Origin: Streptomyces lincolnensis | GTDB lineage: Bacteria; Actinomycetota; Actinomycetes; Streptomycetales; Streptomycetaceae | Direction: 5' to 3' | DNA: 64,000 nt | Assembly: GCF_021173675.1 (NCBI RefSeq) | Contig: NZ_JAIHON010000001.1 | Span: 124,001-188,000 of the forward strand | Shown here: piece by piece, positions 54,899-63,017 of the stretch | Layout of the letters: each line of letters starts with the position of its first letter | Numbering within the stretch: the first letter of the stretch is position 1 | Notes under the pieces: model-generated | Database searches by the model: none | Seen by the model: only the letters and a program-made list of their open reading frames with translations | What the model was told of the DNA's origin: nothing | Made by a program: the position numbers and the translations under genes

Positions 54899-55753
54899 TC
54901 ACTTGACGGCGCCCGCCGTCAGCCCGGCGACCAGATAGCGCTGGAGCAGCAGGAAACCGGCGACCACGGGCACGCTCACCACCAGCGAGGCGGCCATGAT
55001 CTGGTTCCAGTACACGTCGTTGAGCGTGGAGTAGCCCTGGAGTCCCACGGCGAGCGTGCGGGTGGCGTCGTTGGTCATCACCGACGCGAACAGCACCTCG
55101 CCCCAGGCCGTCATGAAGGCGTAGACGGCGACCGCGACGATCCCGGGGACGGCGGCCGGCACGACCACCCGGAACAGCGCGCCGAGCGGTCCGCAGCCGT
55201 CCACGAGCGCCGCCTCGTCGAGATCGCGCGGCACCGAGTCGAAGTACCCGATCAGCATCCAGATCGAGAACGGCAGCGAGAAGGTCAGATACGTCAGGAT
55301 CAGCCCGCCGCGCGATCCGAACAGGGCGATGCCGGTGGCGTTGCCGATGTTGACGTACAGCAGGAACAGCGGGAGGAGGAAGAGGATGCCGGGGAACATC
55401 TGCGTGGACAGCACGGTGACCGTGAAGACGCGCTTGCCGCGGAAGTCGTAGCGGCTGACGGCGTACGCGGCGAAGACCGCGATCACCACCGAGCAGACGG
55501 TCGCCGCGCCCGCCACGATCAGGGAGTTCACGAAGTAGCGGGCCAGCGGGACCGTCGACCAGATGTCGACGTACGGACGGATCGTCAGGCCGCTGGGCAG
55601 CCAGCGGAACTCGCCCGTGACGTCGGCCAGGGGCTTGAGGGAGCTGGAGACCATGACGTACACCGGCAGCAGGACGAACCCGGTGAGCAGGGTCAGGACC
55701 ACGCGCCGGGTCCACAGGAACGAGCGCGGCGGGGCCATCGGGGAGCTAGGCAT
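54899..55753 (-). CDS. Carbohydrate ABC transporter permease (MalG type)
   Basis: 284 residues, six helices. The ATPase-contact (EAA) loop is [26 protein letters not shown] at about residues 175-200. Family marks are [14 protein letters not shown] and [23 protein letters not shown]. It overlaps the partner permease by 8 nt. The ATPase is not encoded here; Streptomyces often shares one MsiK ATPase among such systems. Confidence 0.92.
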   Translation of the reverse strand: MPSSPMAPPRSFLWTRRVVLTLLTGFVLLPVYVMVSSSLKPLADVTGEFRWLPSGLTIRPYVDIWSTVPLARYFVNSLIVAGAATVCSVVIAVFAAYAVSRYDFRGKRVFTVTVLSTQMFPGILFLLPLFLLYVNIGNATGIALFGSRGGLILTYLTFSLPFSIWMLIGYFDSVPRDLDEAALVDGCGPLGALFRVVVPAAVPGIVAVAVYAFMTAWGEVLFASVMTNDATRTLAVGLQGYSTLNDVYWNQIMAASLVVSVPVVAGFLLLQRYLVAGLTAGAVK

Positions 55754-56738
55754 CGGAGGCGGCCCTCCGTCCGCGTGAGGTGAGCACGAGGTAGACGCCC
55801 GTCACGACGAGCAGGAAGAGCAGCAGCAGGACCGACATCGCGGATCCGGTGCCGAAGTTCCAGGTGACGAACGAGGCCTGGTAGATGTGGACCGAGATCA
55901 GGTCGGCGGCCTCGGGGGCGGCCCTGCCGAACAGGACGTACGGCGTGTTGAAGTCGTTGAAGGTCCACAGGAACAGCACCAGCACCAGGACCTGGTTGAC
56001 GGGCCGCAGCGAAGGCAGGGTGATGCGGCGGATCTGCTGCCACACCCCGGCCCCGTCCAGGGCCGCCGCCTCGTACAGGTCCCTGGGGATGTTCTGGAGT
56101 CCGGCCATGACGATGAGGAAGGCGAACGGCCAGCCCTTCCACACGGACACGGTGAGCAGGGCCCAGAAGCTGTTGTCGCCGATGAGCCAGAAGGACGGCT
56201 TGTCGGTGAGGTGGAGCTGGTCGTGCAGGACGTGGTTCACCAGGCCGTTGTCGTGCTGGAACATGAACACCCAGGTGATGACGGCCGCGTAGACCGGCAG
56301 CGCGTACGGCACCAGGAACAGGGCCCGCAGCAGGCCGCGGCCGCGGAAGGTGTCCTGCATGCAGATCGCCGCCGCGGTGCCGACGAGCCAGCACAGGCCG
56401 ACCGACAGCAGGGTGAAGGCGACGGTGACCAGGAAGGAGTGCAGCAGGGCCTCGCCGACGGGCGCGCTGAAGTCCACCGACACCTGGTAGTTGCCGAGGC
56501 CGGTCCAGGGGGCGGTGCCCCAGTCGCGGATGTAGAACTGCGTGAGTTCCTTGAAGCTCATCACGATGCCGATGACCATCGGCACCAGGTGGACGAGGAG
56601 TTCGAGGAGCAGGGCGGGCAGGAGCAGCAGGTAGGGCAGTCCGATCCGGCGGACACGGCCGGGGCGGGGGCGGCGCGGGGCGCCGGGGGGAGCCGGGCGG
56701 ACCGGCTCCCGGACAGCGGTGGTCGTCATCTCGCTCAC
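55746..56738 (-). CDS. Carbohydrate ABC transporter permease (MalF type)
   Basis: 330 residues from the GTG at 56738, in GTGA overlap with the binding-protein gene; an ATG three codons later is possible. EAA loop: DLYEAAALDGAGVWQQIRRITLPSLRP near residues 215-240. A Pro/Arg-rich N-terminal tail precedes the first helix (YLLLLPALLLELLVHLVPMVIGI). It forms the membrane channel with the following MalG-type protein. Confidence 0.92.
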   Translation of the reverse strand: MSEMTTTAVREPVRPAPPGAPRRPRPGRVRRIGLPYLLLLPALLLELLVHLVPMVIGIVMSFKELTQFYIRDWGTAPWTGLGNYQVSVDFSAPVGEALLHSFLVTVAFTLLSVGLCWLVGTAAAICMQDTFRGRGLLRALFLVPYALPVYAAVITWVFMFQHDNGLVNHVLHDQLHLTDKPSFWLIGDNSFWALLTVSVWKGWPFAFLIVMAGLQNIPRDLYEAAALDGAGVWQQIRRITLPSLRPVNQVLVLVLFLWTFNDFNTPYVLFGRAAPEAADLISVHIYQASFVTWNFGTGSAMSVLLLLFLLVVTGVYLVLTSRGRRAASDA

Positions 56739-58051
56739 TTCGCCGGCATCTGCTGCCGGGCCTTCTCCAGCGCCGTCCGCACCGACTCGGTGGTGACGGG
56801 GCGTCCGGCGGCCGCGTCGGCGAACAGCCCCTTGATGGCGGTGCCTACGGCCGTCTCGAACTGGGACTCGTCGGCGACCTGGGGCAGCGCGGCCGCGCTG
56901 CTCGCGAGGGTGTCCTTCAGGACGGCGTTCGCGGGGGTGTTGAAGGCGGCGTCCGCCTGGGCCGACTTCACCGGCGGGATGGAGCTGTAGGCGGTGTTGA
57001 GGATCTTCTGTTCCGCGTCGCTCGTCATGAACTTCACGAACTGCTTGGCGCCGGAGAGGTTGTCGGTGTTCTTGAAGACGGCCAGGTTGATGCCGGCGAC
57101 CATCGAGTTGACGTTCTCACCCGTGCCCGGGGTGCCGGACCGCACGGGCACCGGGGCGATGCCGTAGGCGTCCTCGCTCATACCCTGGGACTTCAGGTTG
57201 GCGGAGGCGGACTGCCACAGCAGCATCGCGGTCCTGCCCTTGGCGAAGTCGCTGACGGACTGGTTCTGGGCGTACTCGGCGTTGCCCGGCGCGATGATCC
57301 TGTCCTTGGCCATCAGGTCGACGTACTGCTTGACCCCGGCGACCGCCCCGTCGTTGGTGAAGTCGGCCTTGCCGTCGGCGGTGAAGAAGTCGCCGCCGTG
57401 CTGCTTGGCGAAGACGAAGGCGTGGTGGATGTTCTCCGACGGGTTCGCGCCCTCCGCCCCCAGGCCCCACTTGCCGTCCTTGGAGAGCTTCCTGCCGTCG
57501 GCGACCAGCTCCGCCCAGGTGGCCGGAGGCTTCGCGATCCCCGCGTCGGCGAACATCTTCTTGTTGTAGTAGAGCGCGTACGCCATCGAGTACAGCGGTA
57601 CGGCGGCCGGGTCCTGGCCCCGCGCTCCCGTGGAGCCGAGCGCGGAGTCGACGAACCGGTCCTTGCCGCCGATCGCGGCGAGGTTCTTCGCGTCCCAGGG
57701 CAGCAGCGCGCCGGTGGCCTGGAGGGAGGCGCTCCAGGTGTTGCCGATGTTGAGCACGTCGGGGCCCTGGCCGGAGGTGGTGGCGGTGAGGATCCGGTTG
57801 AGCAGGTCCGACCAGGGCACGACCTCCAGCTCCACCCTGATCCCGGTCCGCTTCTCGAACTTGTCGAGTTCGGGCCGCAGGACCTTCTTGTCCACCTCGA
57901 CACTGGCGCCCTGGTTCGAGGCCCAGTAGGTGAGCGTCTTCGGCGAGTCGTCGGACCCGCCGTTCGTCGCCGAACCGCCTCCGCAGGCCGACGCGGCGAG
58001 GGCGAGTGACAGGGTGACGGCGCCTACGGCCGCGGCTCGGACACTGCGCAT
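56735..58051 (-). CDS. Sugar-binding lipoprotein of the beta-glucoside ABC transporter
   Basis: 438 residues. The ATG at 58051 (AAGGGG upstream) starts a lipoprotein signal with lipobox LAASAC near residue 23. The mature part is an SBP class 1 (MalE/CebE) protein: TLTYWASNQGASVEVDKK, PDVLNIGNTWSASLQATGALLPWDAK, YALYYNKKMFADAGIAKPPATWAELVADGRKL. It binds an oligosaccharide, presumably cellobiose- or gentiobiose-like given the GH1 partner, and it is the first gene of the operon. Confidence 0.92.
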   Translation of the reverse strand: MRSVRAAAVGAVTLSLALAASACGGGSATNGGSDDSPKTLTYWASNQGASVEVDKKVLRPELDKFEKRTGIRVELEVVPWSDLLNRILTATTSGQGPDVLNIGNTWSASLQATGALLPWDAKNLAAIGGKDRFVDSALGSTGARGQDPAAVPLYSMAYALYYNKKMFADAGIAKPPATWAELVADGRKLSKDGKWGLGAEGANPSENIHHAFVFAKQHGGDFFTADGKADFTNDGAVAGVKQYVDLMAKDRIIAPGNAEYAQNQSVSDFAKGRTAMLLWQSASANLKSQGMSEDAYGIAPVPVRSGTPGTGENVNSMVAGINLAVFKNTDNLSGAKQFVKFMTSDAEQKILNTAYSSIPPVKSAQADAAFNTPANAVLKDTLASSAAALPQVADESQFETAVGTAIKGLFADAAAGRPVTTESVRTALEKARQQMPAK

Positions 58052-58072
58052 GGCTGCCCCTTCGGGAAATGT

Positions 58073-58125
58073 ACTCACGGCTTAATTTAGGACGTGAGTT
58101 AATCCGTGACACCGGAGGCCGTCAA
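58073..58125 (-). promoter_or_regulatory. Promoter and inverted-repeat operator of the sugar operon
   Basis: On the minus strand TTGACG (58120-58125) and TTAACT (58097-58102) are 17 nt apart. The inverted repeat ACTCACG/CGTGAGT (58073-58079 and 58093-58099, 13-nt spacer) overlaps the -10 and the start site, a good place for a repressor. It does not resemble the CebR box, so another sugar regulator is implied. Confidence 0.65.
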
Positions 58126-58239
58126 GGGTTTGGACGTCACTTGTCGCGCTCCACCGTGTTCGCTTCCCGAACCCGGGAGCCCGCGCCCGCCACCGAGGAG
58201 CGGCCCCTCCTCGGTGCGGGAGGGGCCGCTTGTTCGCGG

Positions 58240-60375
58240 CTAGCGCGTCGGCGCCGGGGCGTAGCCCGTGGGGCGGGCCGTGAAGGTGCCGCGGCCCTGG
58301 GTGCGGCTGCGCAACCGCGTGGCATAGCCGAAGAGTTCGGCCAGCGGCACCGTGGCGGTGACCACGGTCGCGCCCGAGCGCATGGCCGAGCCGGTGACCC
58401 GTCCGCGCCGCGCGGCCAGGTCGCCGAGGACACCGCCGACGGCGTCCTCCGGCACGGTGACCGTGACCTCGACGACCGGTTCGAGCAGGGTCATCGCCGA
58501 GGCGCGCAGCGCTTCCCGCAGCGCGAACCGGCCGGCCGTGCGGAACGCCGTGTCGGAGGAGTCCTTCACATGCGTCGCCCCGTCGGTGAGCGTGACGCGC
58601 AGCCCGGTCACCGGGTGCCCGCCGAGCGGCCCCTCGGCGAGGGCGTCCCGGCAGCCGGCCTCGACTGCGCGCACGTACTCCTGCGGGACGCGCCCGCCGA
58701 CGACGGTGGACCGGAACACGAAACCGGCGGTCCCGGTGCCCGGGGTGCCGACATCCGTGGTGCCGGTGCCCGTGGTACCGACATCTGTGGTGCCGACATG
58801 CGCGGTCCCTCCCTCCGAATCCGGCTCCAGCGGTTCCACGTCCAGGACGACATGGGCGAACTGCCCTGCTCCGCCGTCCTGTTTGACGTGCCGGTACACC
58901 AGGCCGGTCACGCCCCGGGCGACCGACTCCCGGTACGACACCCTGGGCCGGCCGACGGAGACTTCCAGCGCGTGATCGCGCCGGACCTTCTCCACCGCGA
59001 CCTCCAGGTGCAGTTCGCCCATGCCGGCCAGCAGCGTCTGACCGGTCTCGGGATCGGTGCGGACCACCAGCGACGGGTCCTCCTCGACCAGCCGGGCGAG
59101 TGCCGAGGCCAGCCGGTCCGTGTCGGTGGACCGGCACGCCTCGACCGCCACGGAGACGACCGGCTCGGCCACGCCGGGCGGTTCGAGCACGACGGGAGCC
59201 TGCGGCGCGCACAGGGTGGCGCCGGGACGGGCGTACTTCAGCCCGACGACGGCGACGATGTCCCCGGCGAGCGCCCGGTCCACCGGTGTCCGCCGGTCGG
59301 CCCGCACCCGCAGGACGCGTCCGACACGCTCGGTGCGCCGCGCACCCGCGTCCAGCACGGTGTCCCCCTTTCCGATCGTTCCCGAGTACACCCGCAGATA
59401 GGTCAGCCGTCCCGTCGGGGTGGCGCTCACCTTGAACGCCAGCGCCGCGAACGGGGCGTGCGGATCGGCCGCCCGCTCCTGCTCCGACCCGTCGTACGTG
59501 CCCCGCACGGCGGGTACGTCCAGGGGCGAGGGCAGATACGCCACCACGGCGTCCAGCAGCGGTTCGACACCGCGGTTGCGGTAGGCCGAGCCGCACAGGA
59601 CGACCACGCCGTCGCCGCTGCGCGTGAGGTCGCGCAGGGCCGCGGCGAGGGTCTCGGCGGAGAGCGTCTCCCGGTCGCAGAACTCCTCCAGGGCGGCGGG
59701 ATGCCGTTCGGCCACGGCCTCCTCCAGGAGCCGGCGCCGCCGTCCCGCCTCCTCGCGCAGGGCTTCCGGCACCGGCCCCTCCTCGGCCGTGCCACCGCCG
59801 TCGCCACCGTCGGTCCAGGTCAGCGCGCGCAGCCGCAGCAGGTCGACGACGCCGGTGAAGCCGCCCTCGCGGCCGATGGGCAGCTGCACGACCAGCGGGG
59901 CCGGGTGCAGCCGCTCCCGGATCGACTCGACGGCCGCGTCGAGGTCGGCGCCCGCCCGGTCCAGCTTGTTGACGAACGCGATCCTCGGCACGCCGTGCCG
60001 GTCCGCCTGCCGCCACACCGACTCACTCTGCGGCTCCACGCCCGCCACGGCGTCGAAGACCGCCACCGCGCCGTCGAGCACCCGCAGCGAACGCTCCACC
60101 TCGTCGGCGAAGTCGACATGGCCCGGGGTGTCGATCAGGTTGATCCGGTGCCCGTCCCAGGAGCAGCTCACCGCGGCGGCGAAGATGGTGATCCCGCGGT
60201 CGCGCTCCTGCGGGTCGAAGTCGGTGACGGTGGTGCCGTCGTGGACCTCGCCGCGCTTGTGCGTGGTGCCGGTGGCGTACAGGATCCGCTCGGTGACGGT
60301 GGTCTTGCCGGCGTCCACGTGGGCGAGGATGCCGAGGTTGCGGACGGTGGTGAGGGCGTTGGTGTCGATGCGCAC
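58240..60375 (-). CDS. fusA: Elongation factor G paralogue (EF-G2-like GTPase)
   Basis: 711 residues from a GTG with AAAGG upstream. GTPase motifs are [15 protein letters not shown] (G1), RGITIF (G2 region), [23 protein letters not shown] (G3) and NKLDRAG (G4). Domains II-V follow with [14 protein letters not shown] and [10 protein letters not shown]. It differs from the housekeeping [17 protein letters not shown] replaces RGITITSAA, and domain IV carries an insertion of GTTDVG-type repeats. Such paralogues in actinobacteria are annotated as EF-G2; roles in recycling, stress or fusidic-acid resistance are guesses. Confidence 0.88.
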   Translation of the reverse strand: MRIDTNALTTVRNLGILAHVDAGKTTVTERILYATGTTHKRGEVHDGTTVTDFDPQERDRGITIFAAAVSCSWDGHRINLIDTPGHVDFADEVERSLRVLDGAVAVFDAVAGVEPQSESVWRQADRHGVPRIAFVNKLDRAGADLDAAVESIRERLHPAPLVVQLPIGREGGFTGVVDLLRLRALTWTDGGDGGGTAEEGPVPEALREEAGRRRRLLEEAVAERHPAALEEFCDRETLSAETLAAALRDLTRSGDGVVVLCGSAYRNRGVEPLLDAVVAYLPSPLDVPAVRGTYDGSEQERAADPHAPFAALAFKVSATPTGRLTYLRVYSGTIGKGDTVLDAGARRTERVGRVLRVRADRRTPVDRALAGDIVAVVGLKYARPGATLCAPQAPVVLEPPGVAEPVVSVAVEACRSTDTDRLASALARLVEEDPSLVVRTDPETGQTLLAGMGELHLEVAVEKVRRDHALEVSVGRPRVSYRESVARGVTGLVYRHVKQDGGAGQFAHVVLDVEPLEPDSEGGTAHVGTTDVGTTGTGTTDVGTPGTGTAGFVFRSTVVGGRVPQEYVRAVEAGCRDALAEGPLGGHPVTGLRVTLTDGATHVKDSSDTAFRTAGRFALREALRASAMTLLEPVVEVTVTVPEDAVGGVLGDLAARRGRVTGSAMRSGATVVTATVPLAELFGYATRLRSRTQGRGTFTARPTGYAPAPTR
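58745..58803. repeat. 30-bp repeats inside the EF-G domain IV region
   Basis: A 30-bp unit beginning at 58745 recurs at 58775 with few changes (a short GTGCCG-type sub-repeat pervades it), coding for a 10-residue period of [20 protein letters not shown] in the protein. The insertion is absent from ordinary EF-G. Confidence 0.65.
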
Positions 60376-60749
60376 GGCCCGGGGCCTTTCGAAGTGAGGG
60401 TGGGACGGGGCGGCGCGATTCCCGGACGGGTGAAGGGACCTGACGGCACGTCAACAGGCCTGGTGCGGCCAGGTGTTGAGGTGGGGCGGGTGGGTCAGAG
60501 AGCCGTCACGGGCATCCGGTGCCGGCCGCGCAGCGGGCACCGGACGGACGGGGACACGAGGATCACCTCGTGCAGCGACCGGGGAACGACGACAGCGGTG
60601 CGGTAGCGCACGGCTCGTCTCCCCTCACTGGTCAGCTGGTCGGGACACACACGGCCCGACGTGGTCGCGGGCGGCGCGTGATCAGTGGTGAGTGTAGGCA
60701 GCCGGGGCGGGGACGGTCACCTCGTTTTCCCGCCCCCGGCCCGCCTCGC
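60376..60749. other. 374-nt leader region between the EF-G paralogue and the serine hydrolase
   Basis: Apart from the 38-codon ORF at 60495-60611 I see no gene. The region should contain the EF-G promoter, but no clear -35/-10 pair was found. It is G+C-rich with several short inverted repeats of unclear meaning. Confidence 0.4.
60495..60611 (-). CDS. Possible 38-residue leader ORF upstream of the EF-G paralogue
   Basis: A GTG with a strong AGGGGAGA ribosome site opens 39 codons ending at TGA (VRYRTAVVVPRSLHEVILVSPS as start, basic end RGRHRMPVTAL). Codon third positions are G/C-rich. It lies 119 nt before the EF-G start on the same strand. A small ORF upstream of a translation factor could act as an attenuator that senses ribosome stalling. 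It is too short to be sure it is translated. Confidence 0.35.
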   Translation of the reverse strand: MRYRTAVVVPRSLHEVILVSPSVRCPLRGRHRMPVTAL

Positions 60750-61868
60750 CTACCGGGTGCGCATGCGCAGCCCCTGGAGGCCGTCGTAGGCGGACATCAC
60801 GACCTCCAGGCCGCGGGTGTCCTCCTCCGGTTCGCGCATCTGGTTCGTCACGTAGACCACCACCGAGCGGGACTCGGGTTCGATCATGACGAGCGAGCCG
60901 CCCCAGCCGCCCCAGCCGTACGTGGTGCCGAAGAGGCCGTAGCCCAGGCCGTAGCGGACCGGCATGCCCAGGATCCGGTCCTGGCCCGCGAACTGCTCCT
61001 GCCACGCGCGCTCGCAGCCCGCCGCGGACAGCAGCCGCGTTCCGCGCACCGCTCCCCCGCACGCCAACACCGACTGCGCGAGGGCGATCGAGCGCGCGGT
61101 GCCGAATCCGCTCGCGGCGGGGATCTCCGCACGACGCCAGGCGACGCTGTTGCCGTCCCGGACCCGTACTCCGTTGCCGCCCGCCGGGGCCGTGCTGCCG
61201 GGGGCGCGGGCCGCGTAGTCCTCGTCGCGGTGGGGCGGCGGGACGGTGCGGGCGAGGCGGTGGTCGTGCTCGGCGGGCAGGCCGATGTGGAAGTCGGCGC
61301 CCAGCGGCCCGGTGACCTCCTCGGCGAGGAACTCCCCCACCCCGCGGCCGGTGATCCGGCGGATCACCTCGCCGACCAGGAATCCCTGGGTGAGCGAGTG
61401 GTATCCGGCCGCCGTGCCCGGCTCCCACCAGGGCGCCTGGGCGGCGAGACGGGCCGTGACGGACTCCCGGTCGTACAGGTCCTCGGGGGTCACCGTGCCG
61501 TCCCAGTCGGGCAGGCCCGCGGTGTGCGAGAGCAGGTGCCGCACCAGCACCCGCTCCTTGCCCGCCGCGGCGAACTCCGGCCAGTACCGGGCCACCGGCG
61601 CGTCCACGTCGAGGTCGCCGCGATCGGCCAGGATCAGGGCGCACAGGGCCGTCATCGTCTTGGTCACCGACCAGACGCCCACGAGGGTGTCGCGCTCCCA
61701 CGAGGTCGTGCGCCCGGCGTCCGTGTGTCCGCCCCAGACGTCCACCACCGGTTCGCCGTCCACGTGGACCGCGACCGAGCCGCCCGCGTCCCCGGCGTCC
61801 AGAAGGTCGGAGAGTGCTTCGGGCACCGCGGTGAACAGATCGTCGTACGAGCCCTGGATGTCAGCCAT
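60750..61868 (-). CDS. Serine hydrolase of the beta-lactamase/class C family
   Basis: 372 residues. The S-x-x-K motif is SVTK near residue 67 (LVGVWSVTKTMTALCAL), the tyrosine motif appears as GYHSLTQGFLVGEVI near 155, and the third motif region is YGWGGWGGSLVMIEPE. No signal peptide is seen, which fits the esterase EstB-like branch with cytoplasmic location. The start at 61868 (MADIQG) is chosen over an ATG 9 nt upstream by typical family starts; no ribosome site decides. Confidence 0.86.
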   Translation of the reverse strand: MADIQGSYDDLFTAVPEALSDLLDAGDAGGSVAVHVDGEPVVDVWGGHTDAGRTTSWERDTLVGVWSVTKTMTALCALILADRGDLDVDAPVARYWPEFAAAGKERVLVRHLLSHTAGLPDWDGTVTPEDLYDRESVTARLAAQAPWWEPGTAAGYHSLTQGFLVGEVIRRITGRGVGEFLAEEVTGPLGADFHIGLPAEHDHRLARTVPPPHRDEDYAARAPGSTAPAGGNGVRVRDGNSVAWRRAEIPAASGFGTARSIALAQSVLACGGAVRGTRLLSAAGCERAWQEQFAGQDRILGMPVRYGLGYGLFGTTYGWGGWGGSLVMIEPESRSVVVYVTNQMREPEEDTRGLEVVMSAYDGLQGLRMRTR

Positions 61869-61912
61869 GACGTGCATTCAGCCCGCCGGGCGCCGACGCG
61901 GTCAACCGAATA

Positions 61913-62299
61913 TCAGACGACGGTCTCGCAGTACCCGTTGGGCCGCGTGCTGACGAACATGCAGACTCTGTCGCCGGCCACCAGCGGGGTGTGCGGCCTG
62001 AACTCGCCCGAGAGGGTCGTCGGCGTCGAACTGGTGGTGAGGGTCCCCGAGGCCTGCAGGCCGTTGACGGTGAACGTGAGGCCCAGGGACGACGGGCGCG
62101 GTGTGAAGCGGAACCAGTAGCTGTAGCCCGTGGTGGCGCTGCCCCGGATGCCGTAACAGACGGGGGCCTCCGGGATGCACACCGCCGTGGTGCCGGCCGG
62201 TGCGGCGGGCGCCGCCTGGGCGGTCCCCGCCGTCGCGAGCGGGAGGGCGAGGGCGGCCGCGGCCATGGACAGTCCCGTGAGCAGACGTCTCGATCTCAT
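61913..62299 (-). CDS. Small secreted protein with four cysteines
   Basis: 128 residues from the ATG at 62299, with AAAGG 9 nt upstream. A signal peptide (RSRRLLTGLSMAAAALALPLATAGTAQA) is followed by a ~95-residue beta-rich mature domain. The cysteines (VCIPEAPVCYG near the start, RVCMF and GYCETVV near the end) can form two disulfides. No family recognised; other Streptomyces secrete many such small proteins. Confidence 0.8.
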   Translation of the reverse strand: MRSRRLLTGLSMAAAALALPLATAGTAQAAPAAPAGTTAVCIPEAPVCYGIRGSATTGYSYWFRFTPRPSSLGLTFTVNGLQASGTLTTSSTPTTLSGEFRPHTPLVAGDRVCMFVSTRPNGYCETVV

Positions 62300-62456
62300 G
62301 AAGAGCATCCTTTCGGCATGTCCCGAACAATCACCTCATGGTCCGGCCTCGACGTCCCGCGGCGAGGCGAACGCATCAGGTTTGTCCGAAACGGCCGCCT
62401 GATGGCCGGTCCTTGACGGCTTCCCCGCAGTGCGGGGCCCCCAGGAGGAACGGCCG

Positions 62457-62687
62457 CTACCCGCACGGACGGCCCGGGTACTCGTCGCTCTCGGGTACGC
62501 CCGCCGCGCGCATTCTGCGCAGGATCTCGGGCAGGGCCGCCGGATCCTCGATCTCCGCCGGGCAGTTCGTCTCCGTGTCGAAGACCAGGGTGTCGCCGGC
62601 CGTGTGCCAGACGACCCAGCGGCACCGGCTCCCGTCGCGCTGCCAGAAGTGCCCGTACTCCGCGGCGACTTGCGCCCGTCCGCTCAC
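62457..62687 (-). CDS. Small protein downstream of the MbtH-like gene
   Basis: 76 residues from a GTG 2 nt after the MbtH stop. The sequence (AEYGHFWQRDGSRCRWVVWHTAGDTLVFDTETNCP) matches nothing I recognise; the C-terminus PESDEYPGRPCG is Pro-rich. By position it shares the iron-regulated transcript of the MbtH-like gene and could be an accessory siderophore protein. Confidence 0.65.
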   Translation of the reverse strand: MSGRAQVAAEYGHFWQRDGSRCRWVVWHTAGDTLVFDTETNCPAEIEDPAALPEILRRMRAAGVPESDEYPGRPCG

Positions 62688-62689
62688 GG

Positions 62690-62902
62690 TCAGACCTCCG
62701 TGGACTCCACCAGGGACCGGGGACGCAGATCGGTCCAGTGGGCGTCGATGTAGTCCAGGCACGCCGCCCGGGTGTTCTCGGGGAGGACGATCGTCCACCC
62801 TGCGGGCACCTCGGCGAAGGACGGCCACAGCGAGTGCTGGCCCTCGTGGTTCACCAGGACCAGGAATCGGCCTTCGGTGTCGTCGAACGGGTTGGTGCTC
62901 AT
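62690..62902 (-). CDS. MbtH-like protein
   Basis: 70 residues, the usual length. It has the family core [33 protein letters not shown] and [15 protein letters not shown], including the conserved tryptophans. MbtH-like proteins bind and activate adenylation domains of non-ribosomal peptide synthetases. No NRPS gene is in the window; one may lie beyond the right end or elsewhere. An iron box stands 47 nt upstream of its start. Confidence 0.93.
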   Translation of the reverse strand: MSTNPFDDTEGRFLVLVNHEGQHSLWPSFAEVPAGWTIVLPENTRAACLDYIDAHWTDLRPRSLVESTEV

Positions 62903-62948
62903 GTTCGGCGTCTCCTCGCGTCCGGGGGGATGGAAGGACCTGCCAAGC

Positions 62949-62967
62949 TCAGGTTAGGCTTGCCTAA
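62949..62967. promoter_or_regulatory. DmdR1/IdeR-type iron box
   Basis: TCAGGTTAGGCTTGCCTAA matches the iron-box consensus TTAGGTTAGGCTAACCTAA at 16 of 19 positions. It lies between the divergent MbtH-like gene (start 62902) and the esterase (start 63018) and so probably represses both when iron is plentiful. Confidence 0.8.
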
Positions 62968-63017
62968 TTCGCGAGCTTAGTCTTCTCGTCCGCCCTCTCA
63001 CAAGGAGACGTCCGCAC

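Noticed and set aside
58240..60375. Tetracycline-resistance (ribosomal protection) protein instead of EF-G
   Set aside because: Length and motifs resemble EF-G paralogues, the downstream context carries no resistance genes, and I cannot see Tet(M)-type loop sequences.
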